This document shows positions 28,152 to 36,530 of a stretch of DNA of 64,000 bases, piece after piece; the stretch's first letter is position 1; every line of letters starts with the position of its first letter. Origin of the DNA: JANQJD01 sp965601685. GTDB lineage: Bacteria > Pseudomonadota > Alphaproteobacteria > Rhodospirillales > Rhodospirillaceae. The notes below the pieces were generated by a model that was not told the origin of the DNA, ran no database searches, and was given only the letters and a program-made list of their open reading frames with translations. Both the position numbers and the translations under genes were made by a program. Location: contig CBFCWI010000002.1 of the NCBI GenBank assembly GCA_965601685.1, positions 62,001 through 126,000 of the forward strand. The letters are read 5' to 3'.

Positions 28152-28700
28152 TTATTGATACCTAATCAAATAAGCCAGTAACTCCCGGCGAGAAATTGTT
28201 TCTTGTTGTTCCCGGCTGCTGCGCTTGCTTCGCTTGGCGGCCGCCATACGCGTAACGACAAAGTGATCCCATGCAATAAAAACTGCTTTGGCATCCGTGT
28301 AACGATCCATGCCGAGTATGAGTGGTTGTAGAAGGTAATGGCCTAGCTGGGGGTCAAAATTGAGATGCGCCTTATGCTGGGTACCGAGTAAAGTGAAGCT
28401 GATGACAGGCCCTAGCATATCTGCTGCATTCGCGCCTTCTGTCGTAAGGTGATCTGGTACAGCCAAGCCGGGATCCTGATCTGGCAGAAGTAGATAGGCA
28501 AGCATCCATGGGGTGAGGACCATGCAGATCCGCCAGAATCCTACCCGGCGCAATGAATGAATCATCACTGGTAAGGCAAGATTACTTGCGAGCTGGCCGA
28601 TGAATCTGGGACGGTGCACACTCTCCAATACTGTAATAATGACAGCTCGTAAGACTGTATCGTCATGCAGAGCGGGTGGATACAGATGCCAAGCAGTCAT
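28152..28700 (-). CDS. HybE/HupJ-like chaperone family protein
   Basis: 182 residues. The middle (ALPVMIHSLRRVGF, then MVLTPWMLAYLLLP) follows the pattern of [NiFe]-hydrogenase assembly chaperone HybE/HupJ: NP-x-LxVExVGFxxW...VLVTPWFxNLxLLP. A later GHYLLQPLILGMDRYTDAKAV resembles the family's YQxCSLFSPxxEFxD region. No hydrogenase is encoded here. Placed 21 bases after torD, it probably serves maturation of the molybdopterin enzyme encoded upstream (inference). The basic tail (MAAAKRSKRSSREQQ) is unusual. Start at the ATG at 28700 after GAGGG. Family assignment is from remembered motifs, so moderate. Confidence 0.6.
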   Translation of the reverse strand: MTAWHLYPPALHDDTVLRAVIITVLESVHRPRFIGQLASNLALPVMIHSLRRVGFWRICMVLTPWMLAYLLLPDQDPGLAVPDHLTTEGANAADMLGPVISFTLLGTQHKAHLNFDPQLGHYLLQPLILGMDRYTDAKAVFIAWDHFVVTRMAAAKRSKRSSREQQETISRRELLAYLIRYQ

Positions 28701-28721
28701 CACTACCCTCAGTCAGACCTC

Positions 28722-29261
28722 CTAGTGGGAGGGTGCATGACATGCTCGTGCTCCTGGAGGAGAGAACAACGCACCAATCTGTCTAGCTAAATCTCTGTAA
28801 AGCTGCATATTTGTACCATACAGCAGATCTTGAGTAAAACGCGGTACCCATGGTTCCAAGTTTTCGGACCAGAATCTTTGCAGACGGGCCTCATTGTGTT
28901 GCTCAATAAGACGGGCAGCGCACTCCAACATGGTACCAAGGAAATCTTCAAACCCTACCGTCGCCTTCAGCCCAATCAGGCTGTAGAAAGCACGCAATGC
29001 ATCTGTGATAGATCCGTTAAGATGCCCATGTAGGTAGGCAGACGCAAACGGTGGACAAACAACATGGGGAAAACCGCTTAAGAACAAACGGGTATGTTCA
29101 GCTTGCCAGGATTCAAGTGATACAGAGCGAGCCTGTTCAAAAGATTCCGCTAGCCAAGGCCATGGCACTGACAGCTCACCGAGCAGCTCTAAAGCGTCGT
29201 CCTCCGGCGCTCCTAGGAGACGGGCAAGAAGATAGAGTAAGTCAGGTGATGATTGATTCAT
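28722..29261 (-). CDS. TorD/DmsD-family redox enzyme maturation chaperone
   Basis: 179 residues, all-helical in character. It has the TorD family pattern E-x-TRLF (AEHTRLFLSG, about 55-64) followed by CPPFASAYL (about 69-77). These proteins bind the Tat signal peptide of molybdoenzymes and hold them until the cofactor is inserted. It lies directly after the three oxidoreductase genes, one of which has a twin-arginine signal, so its client is almost certainly the catalytic subunit at 30929-33712. GAGGAG lies upstream of the ATG. Confidence 0.88.
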   Translation of the reverse strand: MNQSSPDLLYLLARLLGAPEDDALELLGELSVPWPWLAESFEQARSVSLESWQAEHTRLFLSGFPHVVCPPFASAYLHGHLNGSITDALRAFYSLIGLKATVGFEDFLGTMLECAARLIEQHNEARLQRFWSENLEPWVPRFTQDLLYGTNMQLYRDLARQIGALFSPPGARACHAPSH

Positions 29262-29346
29262 GAATGCGCATCACTCCTCATTTCCTTTATGCAACTATGC
29301 AACCGCCCAGCCCCGAGTCCGAGGCTGAGCCCGTCATAGCTAGCGC

Positions 29347-30321
29347 TCATGTCGGATAGACATAGATGCCAGCAGCCATGAAATAGTCACGTAAGAGGAA
29401 ACCGCCAATCAGAACAAAAACTGCTGCTGCAATGGTTGGTAGGCGATTGTGTCCCTGGCCATGGGTTAGGACGCTTCTTAATTCTATCAAGAATGGTGCG
29501 ATGAGCCCTAGTCCAACGAAACCCAGTAGCCACCCCCAATCGTGGAACAGCAGGTCAGCTGAAACTCGCGCTGACATGGAACCACGAGTCAGATACATGT
29601 AGAATAGGAAAATGATTAGTAATTCAACAGCGATGAGACCAAGGTCAGTGCTCTCATAGAGCTTACGCAACAAAGAATCCCTTTCATTATGGCCCATAAA
29701 AATATGGATGACGAGTATCAAGAGGGCACAGGCAGTCGAGAAAGCCGAAACTGTGAAGAGAATAGGAACACCAGGATTGTTCCACAGCGCTACTGCAGGA
29801 AAGGATTGGAGCAGAAGGCCTGTGTAGACAGCTACACCGATACCGCTCAGTGATGCAATGATCCCCAGCAGCTGATGTCCCTTCGGGTTCCCTATCATGC
29901 GAGCAAAGCTCTGCAAGATTCCCGTTTGTAAAAGTGAACCCACTACAGGCAGGCGTTTAAATAATGGTTCTTCCGCTATATAAGGTAGTACATAGAGAGT
30001 ACCCGCAATCAGCATCCACGAAATAAACTGTGTTCCCCAGGCAATCCAGGCATCTGGCTTGATAAAGATAGCAAGAGGATTCAGAACATAGACGACTGCG
30101 GCATGGTTAGCGAGATGGATAAAGAGCAGTGCTGAACCGCCCCCAACCGTGAGCAAGCCAGCCAGTGCACCCCATATGGCTAGAGGCTTATGAGATTTAA
30201 GGTACATATCAGTTAAGAAGGTGACCGTCATTGTGGCAGCACCAAGACCACCAAGGTAAAGGTAGATGGCAAACCATGTCGTCCACAAATGCTGAGTCTC
30301 GTAGGTGACGTTGACTTCCAT
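29347..30321 (-). CDS. NrfD/PsrC-family quinone-interacting membrane subunit
   Basis: 324 residues with eight or more hydrophobic helices and the NrfD/PsrC opening (FAIYLYLGGLGAATM). It passes electrons between the quinone pool and the Fe-S subunit; no heme ligand pattern is evident, as expected for this family. Start at the ATG at 30321, which shares one base with the stop of the Fe-S subunit gene (TGATG); GAGGG precedes it. Size is nearer to the larger TtrC/SoeC-like members than to 250-residue PsrC. Third gene of the operon. Confidence 0.92.
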   Translation of the reverse strand: MEVNVTYETQHLWTTWFAIYLYLGGLGAATMTVTFLTDMYLKSHKPLAIWGALAGLLTVGGGSALLFIHLANHAAVVYVLNPLAIFIKPDAWIAWGTQFISWMLIAGTLYVLPYIAEEPLFKRLPVVGSLLQTGILQSFARMIGNPKGHQLLGIIASLSGIGVAVYTGLLLQSFPAVALWNNPGVPILFTVSAFSTACALLILVIHIFMGHNERDSLLRKLYESTDLGLIAVELLIIFLFYMYLTRGSMSARVSADLLFHDWGWLLGFVGLGLIAPFLIELRSVLTHGQGHNRLPTIAAAVFVLIGGFLLRDYFMAAGIYVYPT

Positions 30322-30932
30322 CACACATCCCTCTTCATCTCGTTGATGTAATAGACGTGCGGGCGAGTACCCAACTGTGGCATTAAGGGTTGTGCAACGC
30401 CACTTGCCGCTAATTTAGCCACCTGGTCGTGCGGATCATCGAGATCGCCGAACAGCCGTGACGCACCGACACAGGTCTCGACGCAGGCAGGCTTGCGCCC
30501 TGCATCAATACGTTGTGAACAGAAGTTGCACTTGTCATAGCCAGGTGAGGTACGCCTAAGATTCCCATAAAATACTTTACCCTCCCTGATGTCGCTGTAG
30601 GTTAACTCATAGCGAGCCCGGTATGGACAAGCCATCTCGCAGGCACCGCAACCCATACACGATTCTTCATCTATCAGTACTAGGCCATCTGTCCGTTGAT
30701 ACGTCGCACCTGTTGGGCATACTGTCAGACAGGGTGGGTTCTCACAGTGATTACAAAGTCTTGGGAAAAACCGGCGACGGACATCATCGCCAATCCCAAT
30801 TTCCTGGTCGTGTACATATGTTCTCCATACGTTTTTCCATACCGGTGTTTGATTCTCTATAGCACAGGCCGCCATGCAGGCATTACAGCCAACACAGGTA
30901 TTAAGATCGATTAGCATCGCATAGCGAGTCAT
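30321..30932 (-). CDS. Four-cluster ferredoxin-type electron transfer subunit (DmsB/PsrB family)
   Basis: 203 residues with the four cysteine groups of this family: CVGCNACMAAC, CNHCENPPCLTVC, CMGCGACEMAC and CNFCSQR...CVETC. These bind four [4Fe-4S] clusters forming a wire between the molybdopterin subunit and the membrane subunit. No signal peptide of its own, so it would be exported together with the Tat-bearing catalytic subunit. Overlaps the catalytic gene by four bases (ATGA) and the membrane subunit gene by one, so all three are coupled. Confidence 0.95.
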   Translation of the reverse strand: MTRYAMLIDLNTCVGCNACMAACAIENQTPVWKNVWRTYVHDQEIGIGDDVRRRFFPRLCNHCENPPCLTVCPTGATYQRTDGLVLIDEESCMGCGACEMACPYRARYELTYSDIREGKVFYGNLRRTSPGYDKCNFCSQRIDAGRKPACVETCVGASRLFGDLDDPHDQVAKLAASGVAQPLMPQLGTRPHVYYINEMKRDV

Positions 30933-33712
30933 GCTTGAGCTCCTTTGTCTGTAATCTTACTCACACGCACGGTGAATTCCTGTGAGCGGAACCCAGCAAC
31001 CACTGGCTCAACCTGATAAGGGATCAGTTTGTTAATGGCAGTACCGATATTATAGCTGCGAGTCAGGGCTGGATTCTCTGTGCCGAACGATGAGTAGATA
31101 AACAGAGAGTCTCGCTGTACTAGACGTGTGACGTATGTCTTGCCTGTTGCCTCCTGACCAGAAACAAGATTAGAAACCCTGATCTTGTCCCCGGTCTTAA
31201 GATGCAGTGGATCCGCTCTGTCAGGATGGATCCAAATCCCCGTATAAATATCACTCTTTAACGTATTAAGAGCAGCAAGTACTGGATTATTGCTATTTGT
31301 AGATCCGTAAGAGACCGTTGGGGTCTTGCCATAGATAAAATAAAACTCGTCAGGTTCTAACCCCTCCCTCATGCTTTTGCCTGTACGACAGGTAGCCGGA
31401 ATGTAAGTGGCAATTGGGCTGAAGGCTACATGCTGGTTGCCAGCTTGCCTCAAGGAGGCGAACAGATTACTGAAGAATTCTACGCGTCCACTCGGCGTGA
31501 GCATAGGTAGGTAGCGTGGCATCCCTGCACGTGCGAGGACATCCTCCTTTTTTTCCTCGCAATAAACTCCCTTCTCGCGCAATTCCTTATCGAGAAGCTC
31601 CGGAGAGAGATGCAACTTCTTCGCAAACATCTTAAGCGAGACTTCGCGACATGCTTCAGTAAAGGGGTTTGTGGTGTCTTCTTTGATCTTGCGCTGATAC
31701 ACATTGTTTATCTGAGCCGCTGGCAGGCCGGTCAACTTCTCAGCAGCTCCAAGAAAATGATCCACTGTGCCGCTGATGATCTCAGTCATCTTAAAGAGAA
31801 TCTCAGGGGATTCGCGTGTATCATACAATGACGGAATAGCAGCATGACGCGTGACAAGCGCTAAATCATGGTTCACACCGTTACCATACAGGATAGGCTC
31901 GTCTCGTTCTAGGTAGGTAGAACTTGGCAGAATAACATCGGCATAAGGAGTCGTGTCGGAGGGGAGTACATCTATCACAATCACTAGCTTCATATCTGGA
32001 TGCTGAAGGATATCCTTCCAGTGCGTGTCCGAATAATAGTGGCGGACCGGATTAGCAGCGTTGATTAGAAGAGCACGAGCGCGGTAAGGTTCTCCCCTAT
32101 AAGTTAACTTACCTTCCACGGCCTCCTTAAGGCCGAAATCAGCCATCGCCGGCAAGGCGACAGTGAAGCGGCCTGCGTTGCGTTCTTGTTCGCTGTAGGC
32201 AAAGCTCCATCCCGGCTTGCCATGCGGCCAGTGTTCAGGATTTGATACGGCGTCGATTACCATGTTAGCGAATGGGAGGCCGGGCAAAGAGCTGAGTGGT
32301 GCGAGCACTGGCTGACCAGCCTTCCGAGCTTCGAAATATCGGAGGGCTTTATGGTGAAATTCACCAGACATAATCCAACCACCCTCCACATCAATACCAC
32401 CTGTTAGGGCCTGTAGCATGGCCTGTACCCGCCGTAGCATCATAACATTGCCATAACGGGCACCATGCCAGCCGGGATCAACGATAGCAGGACGTGTGGT
32501 AGCGAATGCACGGGCAATACGGCGGATAGTGGCCGCATCGATACCGGTAGTTTGAGCAGCCCACTCTGGCGTGTTGTTCTTGATTTCAGCGATTTGTGCT
32601 TCTAGGACTGTCATCCCAGACTGGGTGTCCATGCGAAAGCCATCTGGAGTTGTCAGGCGCGGCTTGACAGGTTGACCGTTTATATCTGTTGTATTGTCAT
32701 TACTTACTGCAGGTAGTGTACGTACTACGTCTGGTTCGGATAATACCGTGGGTTGTCCCTGTTCATTTGTCAACATTTTTAGGGAACCATCATCCTGGCG
32801 GGTCACTAAAAATGGCAGGTTAGTGTGGCGGATAACAAATTCACGATCGTAAAGTTCCTCAGTCAAAATGACATGGAGCATTGCCAAAACAAAGTCTAGG
32901 TCCGTCCCAGGTCGAATAGCGATCCACTCATCTGCCTTGGCAGCCGTTTCCGATTGGCGTGGATCCAGAGCTACGACATACGCTCCTTTCTTGCGCGCTG
33001 CTGCAAAACGCACCATCCGTGCTGTCGAAACGGCACCGATTGAGGCGTTGTTCGCAATGAACAATATGTATTTAGCGTTGTCGTAATCTGGCAGAATCTC
33101 ATCATGGACGTTGAAGTTACCGGTCACAGAATCTGTCCCCAGATGGCCTGTAGTGACACAGTGTTGCATTGGTGAAGCGACGATGTTGGGGATGCCATTC
33201 CCCATGGCGAAAGGCACAGCCCAGTACATGTAAAACACACAACTGGTCCACCCACCTACCATGGTCCATTCCCACGGCTTAATTGTTTCTTGTTTTGTTT
33301 TCTCAGCAATATATTCCCATGCTTCCTCCCAAGAAGCAGAACGAAACGTGTACTCTCCCCGCTTTGAGCCTTCAACCCGGATCAGGGGGGTCTTAATACG
33401 GTCTGTATCATAGGTCTGACGGACGCCAGATTGTCCACGTGCACAGATCTTGCCTCTGTTGAGCGTTGAGTTTGGATTGCCATCGACTTTGACAACTCGT
33501 CTCACACCATTCATCGTTTGTGAAGTCACTTTTAGATTGCATAGCGATGAGCAAAAATTGCAAATGCTATACGTAATATCTTCTTGGTTATCAGTAGCCG
33601 TCACGGTTTTTCCCAGTAAAGGGCTAGGCTTGAGCAGTGCGAGTGCAGCACCGCTACAGGCCGTTGCCGTCATCAGTGAGCGCCTTGACAGCTTTGGGAA
33701 TTGCCAGACCAT
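30929..33712 (-). CDS. Tat-exported molybdopterin oxidoreductase, DMSO reductase family (PsrA/PhsA/TtrA-like)
   Basis: 927 residues. Twin-arginine signal LSRRSLM at 8-14 followed by a hydrophobic stretch, so the mature enzyme is periplasmic. A [4Fe-4S] motif C51-x2-C54-x3-C58-x31-C90 opens the enzyme, and Cys185 (MQHCVTTGH) is the likely molybdenum ligand. Molybdopterin domains follow, ending with a dinucleotide-binding domain (from about 800). Closest in architecture to polysulfide, thiosulfate or tetrathionate reductases; sulfite dehydrogenase SoeA is similar but normally has no Tat signal. Substrate and direction are undecided. First gene of an operon with Fe-S and membrane subunits and two chaperones. 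AAAGGAA precedes the ATG. Confidence 0.9.
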   Translation of the reverse strand: MVWQFPKLSRRSLMTATACSGAALALLKPSPLLGKTVTATDNQEDITYSICNFCSSLCNLKVTSQTMNGVRRVVKVDGNPNSTLNRGKICARGQSGVRQTYDTDRIKTPLIRVEGSKRGEYTFRSASWEEAWEYIAEKTKQETIKPWEWTMVGGWTSCVFYMYWAVPFAMGNGIPNIVASPMQHCVTTGHLGTDSVTGNFNVHDEILPDYDNAKYILFIANNASIGAVSTARMVRFAAARKKGAYVVALDPRQSETAAKADEWIAIRPGTDLDFVLAMLHVILTEELYDREFVIRHTNLPFLVTRQDDGSLKMLTNEQGQPTVLSEPDVVRTLPAVSNDNTTDINGQPVKPRLTTPDGFRMDTQSGMTVLEAQIAEIKNNTPEWAAQTTGIDAATIRRIARAFATTRPAIVDPGWHGARYGNVMMLRRVQAMLQALTGGIDVEGGWIMSGEFHHKALRYFEARKAGQPVLAPLSSLPGLPFANMVIDAVSNPEHWPHGKPGWSFAYSEQERNAGRFTVALPAMADFGLKEAVEGKLTYRGEPYRARALLINAANPVRHYYSDTHWKDILQHPDMKLVIVIDVLPSDTTPYADVILPSSTYLERDEPILYGNGVNHDLALVTRHAAIPSLYDTRESPEILFKMTEIISGTVDHFLGAAEKLTGLPAAQINNVYQRKIKEDTTNPFTEACREVSLKMFAKKLHLSPELLDKELREKGVYCEEKKEDVLARAGMPRYLPMLTPSGRVEFFSNLFASLRQAGNQHVAFSPIATYIPATCRTGKSMREGLEPDEFYFIYGKTPTVSYGSTNSNNPVLAALNTLKSDIYTGIWIHPDRADPLHLKTGDKIRVSNLVSGQEATGKTYVTRLVQRDSLFIYSSFGTENPALTRSYNIGTAINKLIPYQVEPVVAGFRSQEFTVRVSKITDKGAQA

Positions 33713-33777
33713 CTAGGATTCCTTTCCCTTTGTGATCGCATCCTCCTGATGATTAGCCACTATGATTCCATGACGCA

Positions 33778-33791
33778 TTGACAGATATCAG
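33778..33791. promoter_or_regulatory. FNR/FixK-like operator upstream of the oxidoreductase operon
   Basis: TTGACAGATATCAG matches the TTGAT-N4-ATCAA consensus at eight of ten positions and lies about 66 bases before the catalytic subunit ATG. An Fnr-type regulator is encoded just past the end of the same operon, making it the obvious candidate ligand. Confidence 0.5.
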
Positions 33792-34065
33792 AAAGCTGTG
33801 ACCTCAAAACTGAGCGGTATCATTTTTTGGATTCTGTCTATCAGGCTCTTATCCATCACGAGGTGGATGCCATCATCAAAAACTCTCCCCCGCTTTTAGT
33901 TGGAAACCGACTGAGCCAGCATGCACGGTGATTTATTTTGACGGGCGAGATATAATGAAGCGGAGTGTGGAATACGAGTTTGTGAGCGACAGAAGCAGCT
34001 CATGGCTGCTCTCAGATGACAGCCCACTGAGAGGAGTGAGGTACAGAGATCCTGAAGTATACTCT
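33792..34065. other. Spacer between FNR-like site and tRNA-Pro
   Basis: With 33713-33777 this makes a gap of about 350 bases before tRNA-Pro. Apart from the FNR-like site I see no gene or strong hairpin. Confidence 0.4.
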
Positions 34066-34142
34066 TGGTCGGAGTGAGAGGATTCGAACCTCCGGCCCCT
34101 ACGTCCCGAACGTAGTACTCTACCAGGCTGAGCTACACTCCG
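34066..34142 (-). tRNA. tRNA-Pro (CGG)
   Basis: Minus-strand cloverleaf of 77 nucleotides: acceptor CGGAGTG/CACTCCG, D-arm GCTCAGCCTGGTAGAGT, anticodon loop TTCGGGA (anticodon CGG), T-arm GGAGGTTCGAATCCTCT, discriminator A and encoded CCA. Confidence 0.97.
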
Positions 34143-34195
34143 TTACCGGCGGATACCGGCATGTATACGTGGTTTCGCCATTAGAAACAAGAGGT

Positions 34196-34246
34196 GCCCC
34201 ATTCAAGGGGCGGGAAGCCAGAGGCATACCTGTCGAACCCTCTGGC
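34196..34246 (-). terminator. Double hairpin after the polyprenyl synthase gene
   Basis: Two hairpins follow the ispB-type gene on the minus strand: GCCAGAGG/CCTCTGGC (arms 34239-34246 and 34217-34224), then GCCCC/GGGGC (34207-34211 and 34196-34200), the latter followed by CTCTTGTTTC. The T-run is weak, but the position between ispB and tRNA-Pro fits a terminator. Confidence 0.5.
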
Positions 34247-34264
34247 TCGGCTCAGGGCTGGCGA

Positions 34265-35278
34265 TCAGTAGGCGCGCTCAATACAGAACGTAACTACATC
34301 TAATAAAGCGCGACGCATAGGACTATCAGGGAAAAAAAGCAAGGCTGCACGCGCTGCATCGCCGTAGGCACGAGCACGTTGTAGGGTTTCTTCTAGGCAA
34401 TTGTATTTCTGCAGTAGCTCTAATGCCCTACAGAGGTCTTCCTCTGTTTGATCTAAATCCTCAAGGGTGCGGCGCCAGAAAACCTGTTCTTCGGCATCTG
34501 CTGCTGCAAACCCTAAAATCACTGGCAGCGTGATTTTCCCATCACGAAAATCATCACCAATAGTCTTACCCAGTTTCTCCTGCCGGGCGGAATAATCGAG
34601 GACGTCATCCACAAGCTGAAAGGCCATCCCGAGGTTGAATCCGTAACTCTCCAGTGCCGCTTCCTCAGCCGGCGGACGGCTGGCGAGTACCGGTCCTAAC
34701 TGACTCGCAGCTGCGAATAGCGCGGCTGTTTTCGCGCGTATGACTTTGAGATAAGCTTCTTCTGTAGTCTCAGTATTATTAGTCGTTAGCAACTGTAACA
34801 CTTCACCTTCTGCAATCACAGACGATGTCCGCGAGAGAATCGTCAGAATCGGTAAGTGCCCATCCTCAATCATCAGCTCGAAAGAACGGCTAAACAGAAA
34901 ATCCCCAACTAGTACACTGGCTTTGTTACCCCATACCGCGTTCGCCGACGGTTCACCACGGCGTAAACTGCTGCCATCCACTACGTCATCGTGGAGTAAA
35001 GTAGCGGTGTGGATGAACTCGATACAGGTCGCTAACCTGACATGCCGATCACCGTCTCTATAACCGCACAGACGCGCGGTAGCAAGAGTTAGCACAGGAC
35101 GCAACCTCTTACCGCCAGCAGCAATAATGTGACCAGCAAGCTGTGGGATCAGTGACACTGGGCTGTACATACGCCTGATGATGGTTTCGTTGACTTGGCC
35201 CAGGTCGTCATTGACAAGAGCAATTAAGGCATCGAGAGCATTCCCTTGTCCCAGGGTGGCGTTAGCCATGACAGACAC
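34265..35278 (-). CDS. ispB: All-trans polyprenyl (octaprenyl-type) diphosphate synthase
   Basis: Builds the isoprenoid tail of ubiquinone. 337 residues with both aspartate-rich motifs: DDVVD at 97-101 and DDVLD near 225, plus GGKRLRPVL near 55 and FQLVDD before the second motif. Chain length (octaprenyl, nonaprenyl or decaprenyl) cannot be read reliably. The start is probably a GTG at 35278, nine bases after AAGGA; an ATG three codons later is possible. Divergent from the TrmN6-like methyltransferase gene, an arrangement common in alphaproteobacteria. Confidence 0.93.
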   Translation of the reverse strand: MSVMANATLGQGNALDALIALVNDDLGQVNETIIRRMYSPVSLIPQLAGHIIAAGGKRLRPVLTLATARLCGYRDGDRHVRLATCIEFIHTATLLHDDVVDGSSLRRGEPSANAVWGNKASVLVGDFLFSRSFELMIEDGHLPILTILSRTSSVIAEGEVLQLLTTNNTETTEEAYLKVIRAKTAALFAAASQLGPVLASRPPAEEAALESYGFNLGMAFQLVDDVLDYSARQEKLGKTIGDDFRDGKITLPVILGFAAADAEEQVFWRRTLEDLDQTEEDLCRALELLQKYNCLEETLQRARAYGDAARAALLFFPDSPMRRALLDVVTFCIERAY

Positions 35279-35652
35279 CGTGGCAGTCCTTTCCCGATAT
35301 CGTTATTGACGCAGCGCTGGGAGTAGCTGAACATAACCACTGTCTTCTGTTCTGGTCAAGATACAACGCCAAGAGTGCCGAAAGCCAAGGTTAAGGAAAG
35401 CTACTTGGGGGTAGGGAAGCATCCAGTACATGTGAAACGCATCTTTTTCTAGTTGATATGTGTCTAATAATACTAGTAAAGAGTTAGTATTTGTTACATA
35501 TACCCAATATACTAGCTCATTTTGCAGGATACTAGCATTAAAAGTGAGTCTTTATCCTCACAGAGGCTATATGCTACTTTGTTATTCAGCAGCTCAATTA
35601 TACTATAAAAGAAATGACGAGTTCAACCAGGCACAGCAGAGTATGCTACAAG
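35279..35652. other. AT-rich divergent intergenic region with ATACTAG repeats
   Basis: No gene seen. The heptamer ATACTAG occurs at 35470, 35509 and 35529, and the first copy forms a 7-base inverted repeat (AATACTA/TAGTATT, 35469-35491). Lies between two divergent genes, so it may hold their promoters. Confidence 0.45.
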
Positions 35653-36435
35653 ATGCATCTCTCCCCCGCCTGGACCGAGGACACACTATTAAATGGTAGG
35701 ATTCGTTTGCGACAGCCTAAGGATGGCTATCGGGTAACGTTTGAGCCCGTAGTGCTGGCAGCAGCAGTCCCAGCACGGCCAGGTGATCGGGTGGCGGATA
35801 TCGGAACCGGTACTGGAGCCGCAGCCTTGTGTCTGCTGGCGCGTGTGCCAAACACTCTAGTGATAGGCGTTGAACTACAGAAAGTTCTCGCTAGATTAGC
35901 AACTATCAATGGGGCCCTTAATGGAACGGGGAGACGATTCCAAACCATCGTTGCGGATGTGCTACAGTATACACCACTAAGGCGGGGAGACAGAGAGACA
36001 GGTAAGGAATGGAAACCCTCTCCGGCACTGGCGTGGTCAACTTTTGACCATGTGATGAGTAACCCACCATTCGCGGCTGCAGGGACACCGTCCTCCAATC
36101 CGATACGAGCCACAGCACATCATGCAGTAGATCTGAAAGCCTGGATTACGGCCTGTGTAGCCCTGTTGCGACCACAAGGATCGCTCACTCTGATTCACCG
36201 CGCCGACGCGCTGGACAGACTGCTAGCGGCTTTGACAGGAGTGGTAGGTGGAATTGAAATTATTCCCTTATGGCCACGTGCAGGTCTATCTGCTAGAAGA
36301 ATCATTGTGCGTGGCCGCAAGGGTAGTCGAGCCCCGCCCGTTCTCCGCACTGGTCTTATTCTGCACACGACCGCCGGCTATACGGTGGAAGCTGAGAGTC
36401 TCCTCAGGCAAGGTAATGCTTTACGTGTAACATAG
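35653..36435 (+). CDS. tRNA1(Val) A37 N6-methyltransferase TrmN6-like
   Basis: 260 residues from the ATG at 35653. The opening (LLNGRIRLRQPKDGYRVTFEP) is the standard TrmN6/YfiC N-terminus. The S-adenosylmethionine site is DIGTGTGAAAL (about 52-62), and the catalytic motif SNPPF (near 137-141) marks N6-adenine or N5-glutamine methyltransferases. Family members methylate A37 of a valine tRNA. The ORF is open 13 codons earlier, but that stretch is not family-like. No strong ribosome site is visible at either start. Confidence 0.85.
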   Translation: MHLSPAWTEDTLLNGRIRLRQPKDGYRVTFEPVVLAAAVPARPGDRVADIGTGTGAAALCLLARVPNTLVIGVELQKVLARLATINGALNGTGRRFQTIVADVLQYTPLRRGDRETGKEWKPSPALAWSTFDHVMSNPPFAAAGTPSSNPIRATAHHAVDLKAWITACVALLRPQGSLTLIHRADALDRLLAALTGVVGGIEIIPLWPRAGLSARRIIVRGRKGSRAPPVLRTGLILHTTAGYTVEAESLLRQGNALRVT

Positions 36436-36530
36436 ATATAATGCAAGAAAAATGTAATATACCAAGTATGTTTGCCTAGTCCTCATGACATGACGTCTGT
36501 CATGATAAGAACACAGAACAGGATTCGCAG

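Noticed and set aside
30929..33712. Firm assignment as sulfite dehydrogenase SoeA
   Set aside because: SoeA is normally cytoplasmic without a Tat signal, while this protein has a clear twin-arginine motif; substrate left open.
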